Shown: one piece after another, positions 1-10,478 of the stretch
Layout: the number at the start of each line of letters is the position of its first letter
How positions within the stretch are numbered: the stretch's first letter is position 1
Origin: Mesostigma viride
Taxonomy: Eukaryota > Streptophyta > Mesostigmatophyceae > Mesostigmatales > Mesostigmataceae
Direction: 5' to 3'
NCBI GenBank assembly: GCA_009746045.1
Contig: RPFO01000612.1
Coordinates: 24,350-88,349 of the forward strand
Length of the DNA stretch: 64,000 nucleotides
The notes under the pieces: generated by a model
Told to the model about the DNA's origin: nothing
The model's input: only the letters and a program-made list of their open reading frames with translations
The model's database searches: none
Program-made: the position numbers and the translations under genes

Positions 1-3000
1 CCACAACTGGCTCCGCTCCCTCCTCCTTGGCGGCTCGTCGGCCTCGAGCGGCTTGGGCGGCACTTCTGCGCTGGTTACTGGCTCCGTCCCCTTGTGCAGC
101 AGCAGCCGCACCGCGTAGGACACGGGGGGGGCAGTTCCATCGGCTCCGCTTCCTCCTCCTTTGGGTGGCCTTTGGCGCCTTTCTTGCCGCCTGCCCCCGC
201 GTCCTTGCCCTTGCCAGCATCCTTCTTGGCCCCGGAGGATGCGGCTGCCTTGCCCCCCTTTTCATCCTTGCGGGCTGATTTAGACCCATCCCCACTCTCC
301 CCCGTGGCAGCCTGCGGGGGTGGGGGTGGGGTGTCTCCAGGCCTGTCAGGGAGATCCTCAGCTCCACCTTGGCGTCGTTTGACCCCCGGTCAGCCCCCCC
401 ACTGCCGGATGACTCTGCGTTCCCGCTTGCATCGTCACGTTCCGCCACCTTGCACCCATCCAGCTGCTCCAGGGACGGCAGCGCGCTGGCCGTGCGTGTG
501 CGATACCCCTCGCACAGCACGAGCGGGTTCCCCTGCAGGGCACAGAGATAGCATGAGCATGGATTAATTAACTAGCATTGGCACTAGCACAACAACGGTG
601 GGCGTGAGCATGAGCACGGGCATGGGCATATTCATAGCGTGGCATGGCATGGTGGCAGCAGCCCTACAGGCGAAGCAACATGGTAACTGTGTGCACGTGG
701 AGACCATAGAGAGAATACACTCGTAGATAGCAGGGGTGACCATGGCCATTTGCTGGAGGCCCACGCTGTCCATGTCGCTGGGTGGATTTGAATTTAGGTA
801 CCTGGTTCAGTACGTGCTTCAATATCTGCTTTTGTACATGCCTCACTACCTGCTGTCGTCAATGCTTTGATACCACGGCAGCTGGACACACCCATGATTA
901 TAAACTACAGTGCAGTGCCTCGGTGGCTCGGTCTTCCACTTGGGTGCGGCGACCGCTGTGCACATGACCAGAACACCTGGCCCTAAGTGTGTACAGTCAC
1001 GTGCTTATTAATTAATGTGTGTACACGCACATGCGCCTGCACACACGTTTTCCCATGCAGGGATGACCCAAAAGGATAAATATAATATCCCAATATTAAT
1101 AATATCGGTAATGAGACTGCGCCCCCACCCCCATGGCAGCGAACCACAGCATGCCGAACGTGTGCCACACTGTAAATGCTTCATATAGCAATGTGGGGCG
1201 CTACGGAGGGTTGTGTAGAAAGCACGCACCACAAGCAAGAGGCTCACAAGGCACGGAAGGCAGCTCAGCGCGCGCAGGGTCCCCCTGCAAACGTGTGGGT
1301 GGGTACGTACGCACAGGGACATGCCAGCAACAGTACACAGCCAAGGGTGAAGGTCCGTACGCAGCATAGGGTTGATGGGGGTATCCAGCGCCGAGCTCGA
1401 CACAGAAAACAGTCATACTTCGCGTCTTGCCTCTCAGACAACTACCCTAGTCCTTCCACGGCGTTGGATCGCCGTGCCTCCAGGCATAGTTGTCTCACTT
1501 CACACAAGTCAGCCAACCGGCGAGCCGCCACGTGGTATATAGTACGCGGTATGGGAACAGTGAACAGCAACTGCACATGTTCCGCGAGGGCTCCCCGCTC
1601 CGCTCTATGGCATGCCACTCACCGCAGATCCACCAGGTCATTATGGCTGAGGTTGACCAGCTTCAGCTGGGAAGAGATCGGCACCACGGCACCAGGTTTG
1701 CTAGGGGGGGCATGCCATTGGGGTGCCCCGTGGGTGCCTTGGTGGGCGACGGGCTCCGTTGTGGGCGTGATGCAGTGGAGGAGCTGCCGGGCTTGCTTGA
1801 AGTGCCACCTGGCGCCAGGGCCTCAGTTGGTAGGGCTAGCCGGGCGATGGAGTTGTACGCAAGGCTCGCGTGCAGCAGTGCGGGGCATCGGAAGATGATG
1901 TCGGCATCTTTAATGCTGGCGTTTGCAGGGCACACAGTAGCGAATAGCAACCGTAACATAGGGCGGCAAGGCATGGCAAGGCCAGCAGGGGCCAGCATTA
2001 CTTCAGGTGCCATGGCGGCTTAAAGCCAATAAGGGGGGCAGGCACACGGGGCTTAATAAATAATAAAGATAAAAAGATTTAAAGATATAAAGATATAAAG
2101 ATAAAAAGATAAAAAGATAAAAAGATAAAAAGATAAAAAGATAAAAAGATAAAAAGATAAAAAGATAAAAAGATAAAAAAGATAAAAAGATAAAAAGATA
2201 AAAAGATAAAAAGATAAAAAGGTATAAAGATATAAAGACTTAATAAGATGGGACGGACAGATCTCCCTTGCACATAATAAACTTGGTGAGGTACGCCGCG
2301 TATCCATTATGACACGATTGAGCTAGGAAGCATTGGACAAGGCGCGAGACCAGTTGGATACATAGGTGGCGCAAGGACAAGGAGACGTGAGACAGGTTTC
2401 GCTACCACGAGAATGGCTGTTGTCAAGGTGAGCAAACCACCGTACCAGTTGGTGCTGGCGTGAAGAACCTCCAGAGAAGGGAGCCGGGAGAGGTAACTGG
2501 GGAGAGCCGAGATGAAATTACCTGGAAGGAGAAAAGGATTGGGTCAACGGGCATCATCCACACACTGTTGGGTAGTAGAACACGTTGATTGCTGCTGTGT
2601 ATCAGGCAACTGGACTTGAAGTAAAAAAACTGTCATTGGACCGGCAAAGCATTAGCCGGGAACTTACCAGTAATGGTCAGGCTTTTCAACGTATCCGGTA
2701 AGCTCGGCGGTAAGGTGGATATCTTGTTGCCAGTCACATCGATTTCAGTAACTGCTTTCCCCACCTGCGCGGATGCGTCCCAGCGGCAGGAGGGACGTGC
2801 AATAACTTAGAAGTTGAGCGTCGCGGTCATAGCCATTGAGCCTTGTTACCGCAATTCTGCACGAAGGGTTGCAATGTGAGGCTGTCCTTATGTGCAACCT
2901 ATTTCACAACACACGTGTTAACATCTAACAATACCTGGGGGAAGTCCGCCAGCTTCAGCAACTTAGCATTTAAAACGGTGGGAACCGTATTCAAGTAGTC

Positions 3001-3003
3001 CAT
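1..3003 (-). CDS. Leucine-rich repeat protein, 3' end at or beyond the left edge
   Basis: I built this gene from exons that splice in phase on the minus strand: 3003-2935 (ATG start), 2764-2668, 2521-2446, 1915-1623, 777-741, 532-368 and 311 leftwards. The translation carries successive LRRs: 'TEIDVTGNKIS', 'LPSLEVLHAST', 'LLHASLAYNSIARL', 'LKLVNLSHNDLVDL', then a cap 'GNPLVLCEGYR...LPSLEQLDG', the usual end of an LRR stack. A Lys/Ala/Gly-rich tail follows. LRRs are protein-binding solenoids; the partner is unknown. Two oddities: exon 1915-1623 joins in frame only if one base is missing from the G run at 1703-1710, and the tail changes frame at the G8 run 124-131; without a missing base there it stops at 75-77. 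The 37-nt exon 777-741 has a weak GTCACC donor and is inferred from phase and LRR spacing. No orthologue recognised. Confidence 0.72.
2063..2250. repeat. (GATAAAAA)n microsatellite in an LRR-gene intron
   Basis: About 20 units of an 8-bp A-rich motif, degenerating at both ends into AAGATATA. It lies in the intron between LRR exons 2446 and 1915, so it is transcribed as a U-rich tract on the minus strand. Long Phe/Leu/Ser open frames across it are artefacts of the repeat. Confidence 0.9.
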
Positions 3004-4162
3004 TTAGCAGGTTTGCTTTGATTTAGCAATGCACGGCGTGACTTGTGGACAAATTATCTAGTTGGCATCAGCGGATGAGGTACTGCTACCCACCAAACAT
3101 AGAAAATTGTTTATTGTCCCTTCAGCATCATCTCTGCAAACAGCAACGTGCTCGTCCCAGTCTGCGCTTCAAACCACCGTTCTATTCAAGAAAACTGTCC
3201 GCGTGTTGGATTCAATAGAAACCGGCGTCGCTTTGGTACCTTCACCTTGCCATACAAACCACCAGGAAGGCACGGAGAAAAAAAATGCATGGAGTAGTGG
3301 CAGATGCGTTACAGCTGGAAGTACAATCCCTGCCGTCAACTAAGCACGCGAAGGCATCGCCATCGTCACGAATTCATCGTTTTAGCCGAACATAGACAAA
3401 TAAAACATAATTGAGAAACGACCCTCCTAGAACGGGTGCCTTTGATACCTTTAAAAAAGGATTAACTGTAAAAAGCTTATTATTACCCCGCACCTGCCCC
3501 GCATTCACTATTCAGACAAGGAATGCCGAATGACAGCTGCACTGGCAACACCGTGCTTCTGCTGTCCGTTGGCACATGCACGATACAATAGGTAGCTACA
3601 ATAGGTAAGGGCCACTACGGTATAGAATCTCTGCTGCTCATGTTGAGTTGAGTTGAGTTGAGCTGGGACACAAAAAAATCAACAACAACAACAACAACAA
3701 CAACAACAAAAACAACAACTACTGCTACATTAAAGTACGGTTCAGCTGTTCAGGGCGTTGACGACGTCGACAAAGGGGCGACCGTCATGAACCGTCTAGT
3801 TTGCTGACAAAGAGCGCGGACGGATCCCAACGAAGCAAGTGAAGTGAAGATACCGTCGTGCGGTAAGCAAGGCCATGGCGAACGCAATTTTTGTCATGAC
3901 GTCTCGGTGCCATCGAGCTGGCATATTTGCAGCAGTCCTTTCCTGCGATTATTCGGTTAAGGTGCTGTAAAAGGACTGGACCGCATAGCCGTGGTACTTT
4001 CCTCTTTCGTGAAAACGTCCGTTGCCCGGAGATTCCTAGGTGCTGCTCAAATGCTTTATTGCGACAGTCCCCGGTAGTGCTAAATGCCACACCTGCCTCA
4101 CCAGCAAGGACACGCACGGCTTTGAGCTTCCCTGACGTAGAGAGCCTTTATTCTAAGTGAAA
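3004..4162. other. Divergent intergenic region between the LRR and UGDH starts
   Basis: About 1.16 kb separates the two ATGs, which point away from each other, so both promoters must lie here. The DNA is clearly more AT-rich than the gene bodies. It holds a GAGTT run at 3645-3664, an (AAC)n microsatellite at 3679-3720 and, at 3607-3622, a GCCACTACGGTAT motif matching the terminal repeat of the TIR element at 41.06/51.94 kb. I see no convincing TATA box and no gene. Confidence 0.6.
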
Positions 4163-7100
4163 ATGCTGATCGCTTGCATTGGTGCCGGCTATGTCGGGGG
4201 CCTACTATGGCCATGATTGCTTACAAGTGTCCAGATATCAAGGTGATTAACTGCACGGCCGGGTTCCAGTCCTCGATAGCGTGGTGAAAACGTCATTATT
4301 TTCCCCGAGTGCTGCAGACAGTGCTCCTTGGTGGTCCGTTCGTATTTTTCTAAGAACCGCCTGTGAAAACCATCCCCGCCCTGCAGGTGTGGGTCCTGGA
4401 CGTCAACAAGGCTCGTATCGACGCCTGGAACAGCGAAATACTACCGATTTATGAGCCGGGTTTGGAGGATGTGGTAAGACTTGGCGGACTTGTACTGTTT
4501 AGCTTGCGCGCGTCTCTAAAACCGCAAGCATGGCTTTTTTGCATGCTTTGGGCACAAAGTTATGAGGCCAGCATGGTCAATGTGTGCTATTCCTGTTGTG
4601 TCTCTTGTGTCCTGTAGGGTGACGCCACGCGCATGCGTGCTTGTTGCCTAAGCTTTGGAAGCCAGTCATTTGAATCCCAGCGTCGCGTGCATTTTCTGCA
4701 GACAAAAGTTCACAGGAGTGCATTGCATGTGTCCTAATTCGGTGACATATCCCTGCGCTTGGGTGAGCGTTTCTGACTGCATACCTTCAACCCTTGGACC
4801 AAACTTCTGTTGAAGTGCCGCCCTCTGGGCATGGTCCTTTGAGCTGCACTGATTGGCAGGGTGAAGCACCCTCTATGCGTGTCCTCCTTCACATCAGTAT
4901 ACTTTTAATTCCTGGACTTTTCCTGGACATTTCCTTTCACAGCCCTTCTGTCGCTATTTAGGCAGCAATCCTACCATCTACGTTTTACCGAATATCGTAC
5001 CATCAACAATTTACTTGTAAGCATCTTACCATCAACATATCCACACTAGTTGTTTCATATAAGTAACATGGATTCTCATTCTCATGCCTGCCGCGATGGT
5101 CCTGTGTGTTCTCCCCCTGCACGCCCATGCCGTGGCCAGGTCAAGTCGTGCCGGGGTCGCAACCTCTTCTTTTCGACTGAGGTCGAGAAGCACGTGGCCG
5201 AGGCCGACATCATCTTTGTCTCGGTCAACACGCCCACCAAGACGCGCGGGCTGGGCGCGGGCCGCGCGGCCGACCTGACCTACTGGGAGCTGGCCGCCCG
5301 CATGATCGCGCGTGTGAGCAGCACCAGCAAGATCATCGTGGAGAAGTCGACCGTGCCCGTGAAGACGGCCGAGGCCATCGAGAAGATCCTGCTCACTAAC
5401 AACTCGGGCGTAAAGCACACGGTGAGGGGGCCAGCTAGCCTGAACAAGTCGTGAGGGGGCCCGCTAGCCTGGACAAGTGGCGAGGGGCCCGCTAGCCTAG
5501 ACAAGCTGAGGGGGCCCGCTAGCCTAGACAAGTGGAGAGCATGCTCACAGCATGGAACGTGGGCTGGGGGGTATTTAGTCCCATGGCGCCCACAACCACT
5601 CCGCATACACGCGGGCAGTCACGCAATTACAATGACCTTGCCTACGCGTATTCAGTCATGCAAGTGAGGCCACCCGGTTTGTTACCCCTGCGCACGCCCT
5701 AGGTGCCACAAAACCCGATCCAGTGGGGGTGCCACGGTGCTGTGTTGGTGGACAAGGATATCTACGGCACGGTGTGGTATTCAAGGGGCCAGGTCAGGGC
5801 CACGTCTTCTCTCGCCAGACTTTGCCTGCTGAACATGTCAGCCGCTCACCCCCCCAACCCCCTTGTGTGGCCCCATGGCCTCTCCTCCCATGCACGGGCA
5901 TGCTGACGTATTTACGAGCAAGTGTGGCCTGCCTGTCGCTTGCTGCTGTGTCTTTGTGATCTTTACCTTCTGCTGGCGTCGGCACATGTTCATTTCCTTC
6001 TGCTTGCGTCGGCACGTGTTCGTTTCCTACTACTTGCATCGGCACGTGTTCATTTCCACCAGGTGCTGTCCAACCCCGAGTTCCTGGCCGAGGGCACGGC
6101 GATCGAGGACCTGACTCACCCCGACCGCATCCTGATTGGTGAGCATGCACTGTCATGGTGATTGGTTATCGTGCTGCGCCATCCCATGCGATGCCATACG
6201 GATGCTCCACGCTGCCATATGGTGGCGTCTTCCGCGCTGCCGTGTGGTGGTGTCTTCCGCGCTGCCATGTGGTGGTGTCTTCCGCGCTGCCGTGTGGTGG
6301 TGTCTTCCGCGCTGCCGTGTGGTTGTGTCTTCCGCGCTGCCATGGAGGGGCGTTTCAAACTGCGTGGCTGAGTTACCACCACCCACTTTTTTTAATGTGT
6401 GGCCAAGGGTGTGGCTAGCGGGGTTGGTCACATAGCGTCTAGTCGTCCAGGACGGGTGTCTCCCCTCGCCTTGAACAGTCCCGTCCCCACAATCTAAAAC
6501 ACACCACCCAGCACCCGTGGTGGTGGTGTTCGCCGAGCCCCTTATGACAGCACGCTGCGTCTCGGTGAGATGAGATCAGGTTGGCATGCCACACTTCTCA
6601 CGGCGCCCCGCGCATGTGGCAGTCGAGCACCAACCCTCCCTTGTGTCCATGTTGTGCTCCCGTATTCACCAACCCTTTCCCCGTCTCATTCCTTGCCCCC
6701 GCGGTGTGGCGTTGTCCGACCCCCTTTAATGATCACCCTTCGCCGCATCCCCTGTGTCATGACTGTTGGCCATGGTCATCCATGTCATCCGCCGTGTCAC
6801 CCACCATCTTTCCCATGTCATTCTTCTTATCCCCCCCCTCCCCCCAGGTGGCCGCGAGGACACCCCCGAGGGCCTCAAGGCCATGGAGACGCTCAAGTCG
6901 GTCTACACGCAGTGGGTGCCGCCCGAGCGCGTGATCCTGTCCAACCTGTGGTCAGCCGAGCTGTCCAAGCTGGCCGCCAACGCCTTCCTCGCGCAGCGCA
7001 TCTCCTCCATCAACGCAATGTCTGCGCTCTGCGAGAAGACGGGCGCGGACGTCTCCCAGGTGTCCCACAACATCGGCCACGACAGCCGCATCGGGCCCAA

Positions 7101-8229
7101 GTTCCTGCGGGCGTCCATCGGGTTCGGCGGCTCCTGCTTCCAGAAGGACATCCTCAACCTGGTCTACATCTGCGAGTGCAACGGCCTACCCGAGGTGGCC
7201 GAGTACTGGCGCCAGGTCGTCGCGATCAACGAGTACCAGAAGAAGCGGTTTGTGCACACGGTCATCTCCAGCATGTTCAACACGATCAGCGGCAAGAAGA
7301 TCGCGATCTTTGGGTTTGCGTTCAAGAAGGACACGGGCGACACGCGCGAGTCGCCGGCCATTGACGTGTGCAACGGGCTACTGCAGGATGGCGCACGCCT
7401 GCAGGTGGGGGGCACGGGCCGTGTGGCACGGGTTGTCTTTTTCTGTAAGGGTTGGGGGTGACACGGCAGCATCTGGGGTGGCACCAATATGGGGTGCTCA
7501 TCGCGGGTCATCGGGGTGATCCGGCTTGACCCATTCTGTAGCTGCCTGAATGGTGCGGCGCCCCCGCTACTGCCAGCTAGGCCATCCTTCGAGCTTCCTG
7601 TGGCGCGATTTCACGCCCCTGTGCCCACCCACCAGCCTTCCACATGGCAATTTGCATCGTTCCAAAGAAACAGCTGTGACTGTGCTGTTTTGCGTGTGTT
7701 TATGCCACCTTGATATAATGGCCCAATCCTCTTTTTTTTTTTCCCTTTTAGTCTCATATCCACCTCCCTAATGCTTCTCGTGAACAATCGCGCACCTTTC
7801 TGTGCCTGCAACTGTCTCGCCGCCTGCCTCCCCCCCCCCCCCCGCCCCGTCCCTCCCCTGCAGGTGTACGACCCGCAGGTGAGTGCAGAGAACGTCCATC
7901 GGGAGCTGAGCATGCCCAAGTTTGAGTGGGACCACCCGATGAACAGCATGGGCAGCATGCCCGGCCAGAGCCCACGCACGCTTGAGGAGAAGGTGTCGTG
8001 CTTCTCTGACCCGTACGAGGCGACCAAGGGCTGCCACGCCATCTGCGTGATGACGGAGTGGGACGAGTTCAAGAAGCTCGATTACACGCGCATATTTGGC
8101 GCGATGATCCATCCGGCGTTCATCTTTGACGGGCGCTCCATCCTTGACCACGACACGCTGCGCACGCTTGGGTTCATAGTGTATGCGATCGGCAAGCCGC
8201 TCGCGTCCGAACCCTTCTTCCAGAACTAA
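4163..8229 (+). CDS. UGDH: UDP-glucose 6-dehydrogenase, six exons
   Basis: Oxidises UDP-glucose to UDP-glucuronate with two NAD+, in the cytosol, feeding wall polysaccharide and UDP-xylose synthesis. Exons: 4163-4242, 4387-4473, 5140-5421, 6063-6138, 6848-7404, 7864-8229; every junction is GT-AG and phases agree. The product is about 482 aa, the normal size for eukaryotic UGDH. Visible motifs: the Rossmann GAGYVGG near the N terminus, [30 protein letters not shown], and the catalytic-cysteine motif [10 protein letters not shown] with Cys near residue 272; [10 protein letters not shown] lies in the C-terminal domain. Exon 1 is 80 nt where 81 is needed: one C is missing just after GGGGG near 4200, so the uncorrected frame stops after 17 codons. 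The rest is so well conserved that I read this as a sequence error, not a pseudogene. AATAAA at 8444-8449 may be the poly(A) signal. Confidence 0.95.
5422..6062. repeat. Two minisatellites in UGDH intron 3
   Basis: At 5422-5536, four units of about 29 bp contain GGGGCCCGCTAGCCT; the first starts at the splice donor itself, so donor-proximal sequence has been duplicated. At 5969-6060, three 30-bp units contain GCGTCGGCACGTGTTC and end next to the exon 4 acceptor. Both are imperfect and short. Confidence 0.8.
6211..6350. repeat. 25-bp minisatellite in UGDH intron 4
   Basis: Six units starting GCTGCCRTGTGGTGGTG begin at 6211, 6236, 6261, 6286, 6311 and 6336, a constant 25-bp spacing. Variation is limited to a few substitutions. 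Because 25 is not a multiple of 3, the same peptide-like strings appear shifted in several frames; none is coding. Confidence 0.9.
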
Positions 8230-8768
8230 GCCCCCTGAAGCGTGGCGTGGCCATGCGGGGGAAGCTCGGTTTACATGTGGACCGTGAGCTGAACCTCCAC
8301 GCACACCTGCCGGTGGTGTTCCAAGGGCAGGCGGCCATGTACTTACAAGCGACAAGTAATGCAGTAATGTCGTCTGCCAACTGACTGGGTATCCCAGGGT
8401 TCAAGGGCGTAGGTTGAATAGCATGCAGGTGGGGATCCAAATGAATAAAGTGCCTTCAGCTCATGCCGTTTGTCTGTTCAAAGCCTAGTCCAGGAGTGCG
8501 GTTTTACCCACTAGGGGTATCCTAGCTGGCAAAGACCTTTCCGTTAATTGGGGCATTTGATGTGCATCTGGCGCCCATGTCCAAATCTGTGTTGGGAATG
8601 TTCAAACTGCATGCATGCAGTTTTGTTCTGCAATGTGCTGCAGCCTACAAGAGGCATTCTCAAATAAAGGTACACGGAATTTGATTTTCTGTGGCTGATT
8701 CTGTCAAAAAAATAGTAACTGTACAATCGGTGCCGATTGATATCTGATACGTATCAGACATCAAAATC

Positions 8769-9390
8769 GTGCCACCGGCAAGCATTTATTGCTGCCATTC
8801 GCCGGCTGTAAGAGGGCTCACAGGCAGTAGTGCGGACTGTGGAAGGCACCACCCACCATTCCCCTTCCCAACGGGGAATGGCAAGGTTGTGTCCTGTCCC
8901 CATATCGGTTCATTATTGTCGTGGATCACGTCATGCGCGTCAGGCATGCACGAGCGCACTTTATCGCTCTAGCTTAAGGGGTTCGAGCCTGGCTTGGACA
9001 TCCTGATAACGAGCGCCAAGAGGGCGGCGCGGCGGTGGCCCTGGTACGTTACAGGTGTCCGATCGATCGACCTGATTTATGCGGATGATACCACCCTCAT
9101 CGAGCGCCCCAAGCGCATCCAGACCTGGCTAGACTGCCTGGGCTTGGCCGAGGCGCGGGCGGTAGGCCGGGTTGGAGATTAGTGTCAAAACTGAGGCGAT
9201 GGTGATTGGGGCTACCAGTCGCCTGCCACGGCCGCCCGCGCCTGCTAGACGGGTAAGGAGGTACCCCGTTTCGTGACCGCTTCAAACTGCTGGGGAGTGC
9301 ATGCTCCCTGACATGCACCGCCGCCGATGTGGACATGACCCGCATTGGCCTGGCCTGGGCCTGGCTCGATCCGTTCACTCAACACCTACT
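8769..9390 (+). mobile_element. LINE reverse-transcriptase fragment, decayed
   Basis: In broken frames this matches the minus-strand LINE at 49.4-50.9 kb: GTGCCACCGGC..TTTATTGCTGCCATTCGC at the left, then 'FIIVVDHVMR', the RT catalytic motif 'LIYADDTTLI' near 9070-9100 and 'IQTWLDCLGL'. Stops and frameshifts are frequent and both ends are missing, so this is a dead fragment of the same family, ending where the CCTC array begins. Confidence 0.85.
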
Positions 9391-9429
9391 GGCACTCGGC
9401 ATCCGTCCACGTTCGTCCGGCCGTCCCGG

Positions 9430-9558
9430 CCTCCTCCCTCCCTCCCTCCCTCCCTCCCTCCCTCCCTCCCTCCCTCCCTCCCTCCCTCCCTCCCTCCCTC
9501 CCTCCCTCCCTCCCTCCCTCCCTCCCTCCCTCCCTCCCTCCCTCCCTCCCTCCCTCCA
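9430..9558. repeat. (CCTC)n array
   Basis: About 31 nearly perfect CCTC units, immediately after the LINE fragment. The strand opposite is a pure purine GAGG tract. Confidence 0.95.
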
Positions 9559-10478
9559 TTGGGGATTAATACTCCGTGACTCCCCAACCGCGGCGTACGC
9601 GCTTACTTACATAATACCCTCATTTTATTAATGGTTGTATTGCTCCCACAGTGTGGCGGCCCGGCACCCTGCTGTGGAGAGAGCGCTCTGTGGCCTGCCC
9701 ACTAAATTGTTGCTTGGAGAGAAGCTAGGGCGCCCCCCCTCCTCATTGTGTAAAGGGGTTGAAGGTTCCTTTACTCTGTATTGGCACCCATGTGACGCCT
9801 GCTGATAGCTGCACGAACTGTTAGCTGCACGAACTCCCGGCCACAGTGGCGGTCATGCATGAAAAACTAAGGGCATAATTCCAACTAGCTTCGATCAATG
9901 AGACAACCAGCGCAGGCCAGAAATCTATAGAATCCGGACTGTGCATGGTAGCTCAAGCATGCCATTATCTTATCAGCGTTTCGAGTCGTTCGGGATTTGA
10001 TTACAATGCAATCCAACTTGACTACAATGCACAATTTCATATTACTGTCGTGTCTTACTCATGGAGACAAAAATAATATGCAAAAGAGCATGCATGAACA
10101 TGCCTCTTGTCGCGGCAAGGCATCGTGGTTTGCCCTGTGCCCAGGTGAACACCAACACTGGTCAAAGGACAGCTTATTGATCGGGCTGCCTCACGTTTGA
10201 TCCTTCACGCATCGACTCCTAGATATTTCTGCATTCTCGCCTGCCAGCGCAGAAGTCCAATAGTACACAAACCATTTCATGCATGTGAAGGACAAGGGGT
10301 ATTAGGCCACCAATGAAAAAGGGCAACGATCAATACCTGGGGATGGACATTCACATCAAAGGCAGGCCCGAATATTGCAAATCACATCAGATGCAAACAT
10401 GCTCTGCGCAGCTCCCATTCCATGGGCGTTCTCCCATTCCATGCACGTTCTCAAGGCATTGTGCACGTACCTGACCCA
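9559..10478. other. Intergenic region between UGDH and MED17 3' ends
   Basis: No gene is visible. At 9893-9985 there is one copy of the dispersed repeat with the core GAGACAACCAGCGCAGGCC, also found near 22.5 (inverted), 23.57, 24.51 and 32.51 kb. Confidence 0.5.

Noticed and set aside
2053-2307. Hydrophobic Phe/Leu/Tyr-rich small membrane protein
   Set aside because: It is a reading of the GATAAAA-type microsatellite.
4163-4242. UGDH as a pseudogene because of the exon 1 frameshift
   Set aside because: All other exons, splice sites and catalytic residues are intact, and the same one-base-loss pattern occurs across the contig.
6570-7364. 264-codon Arg/His/Pro-rich ORF over UGDH exon 5
   Set aside because: Shadow of the conserved UGDH frame in GC-rich DNA.
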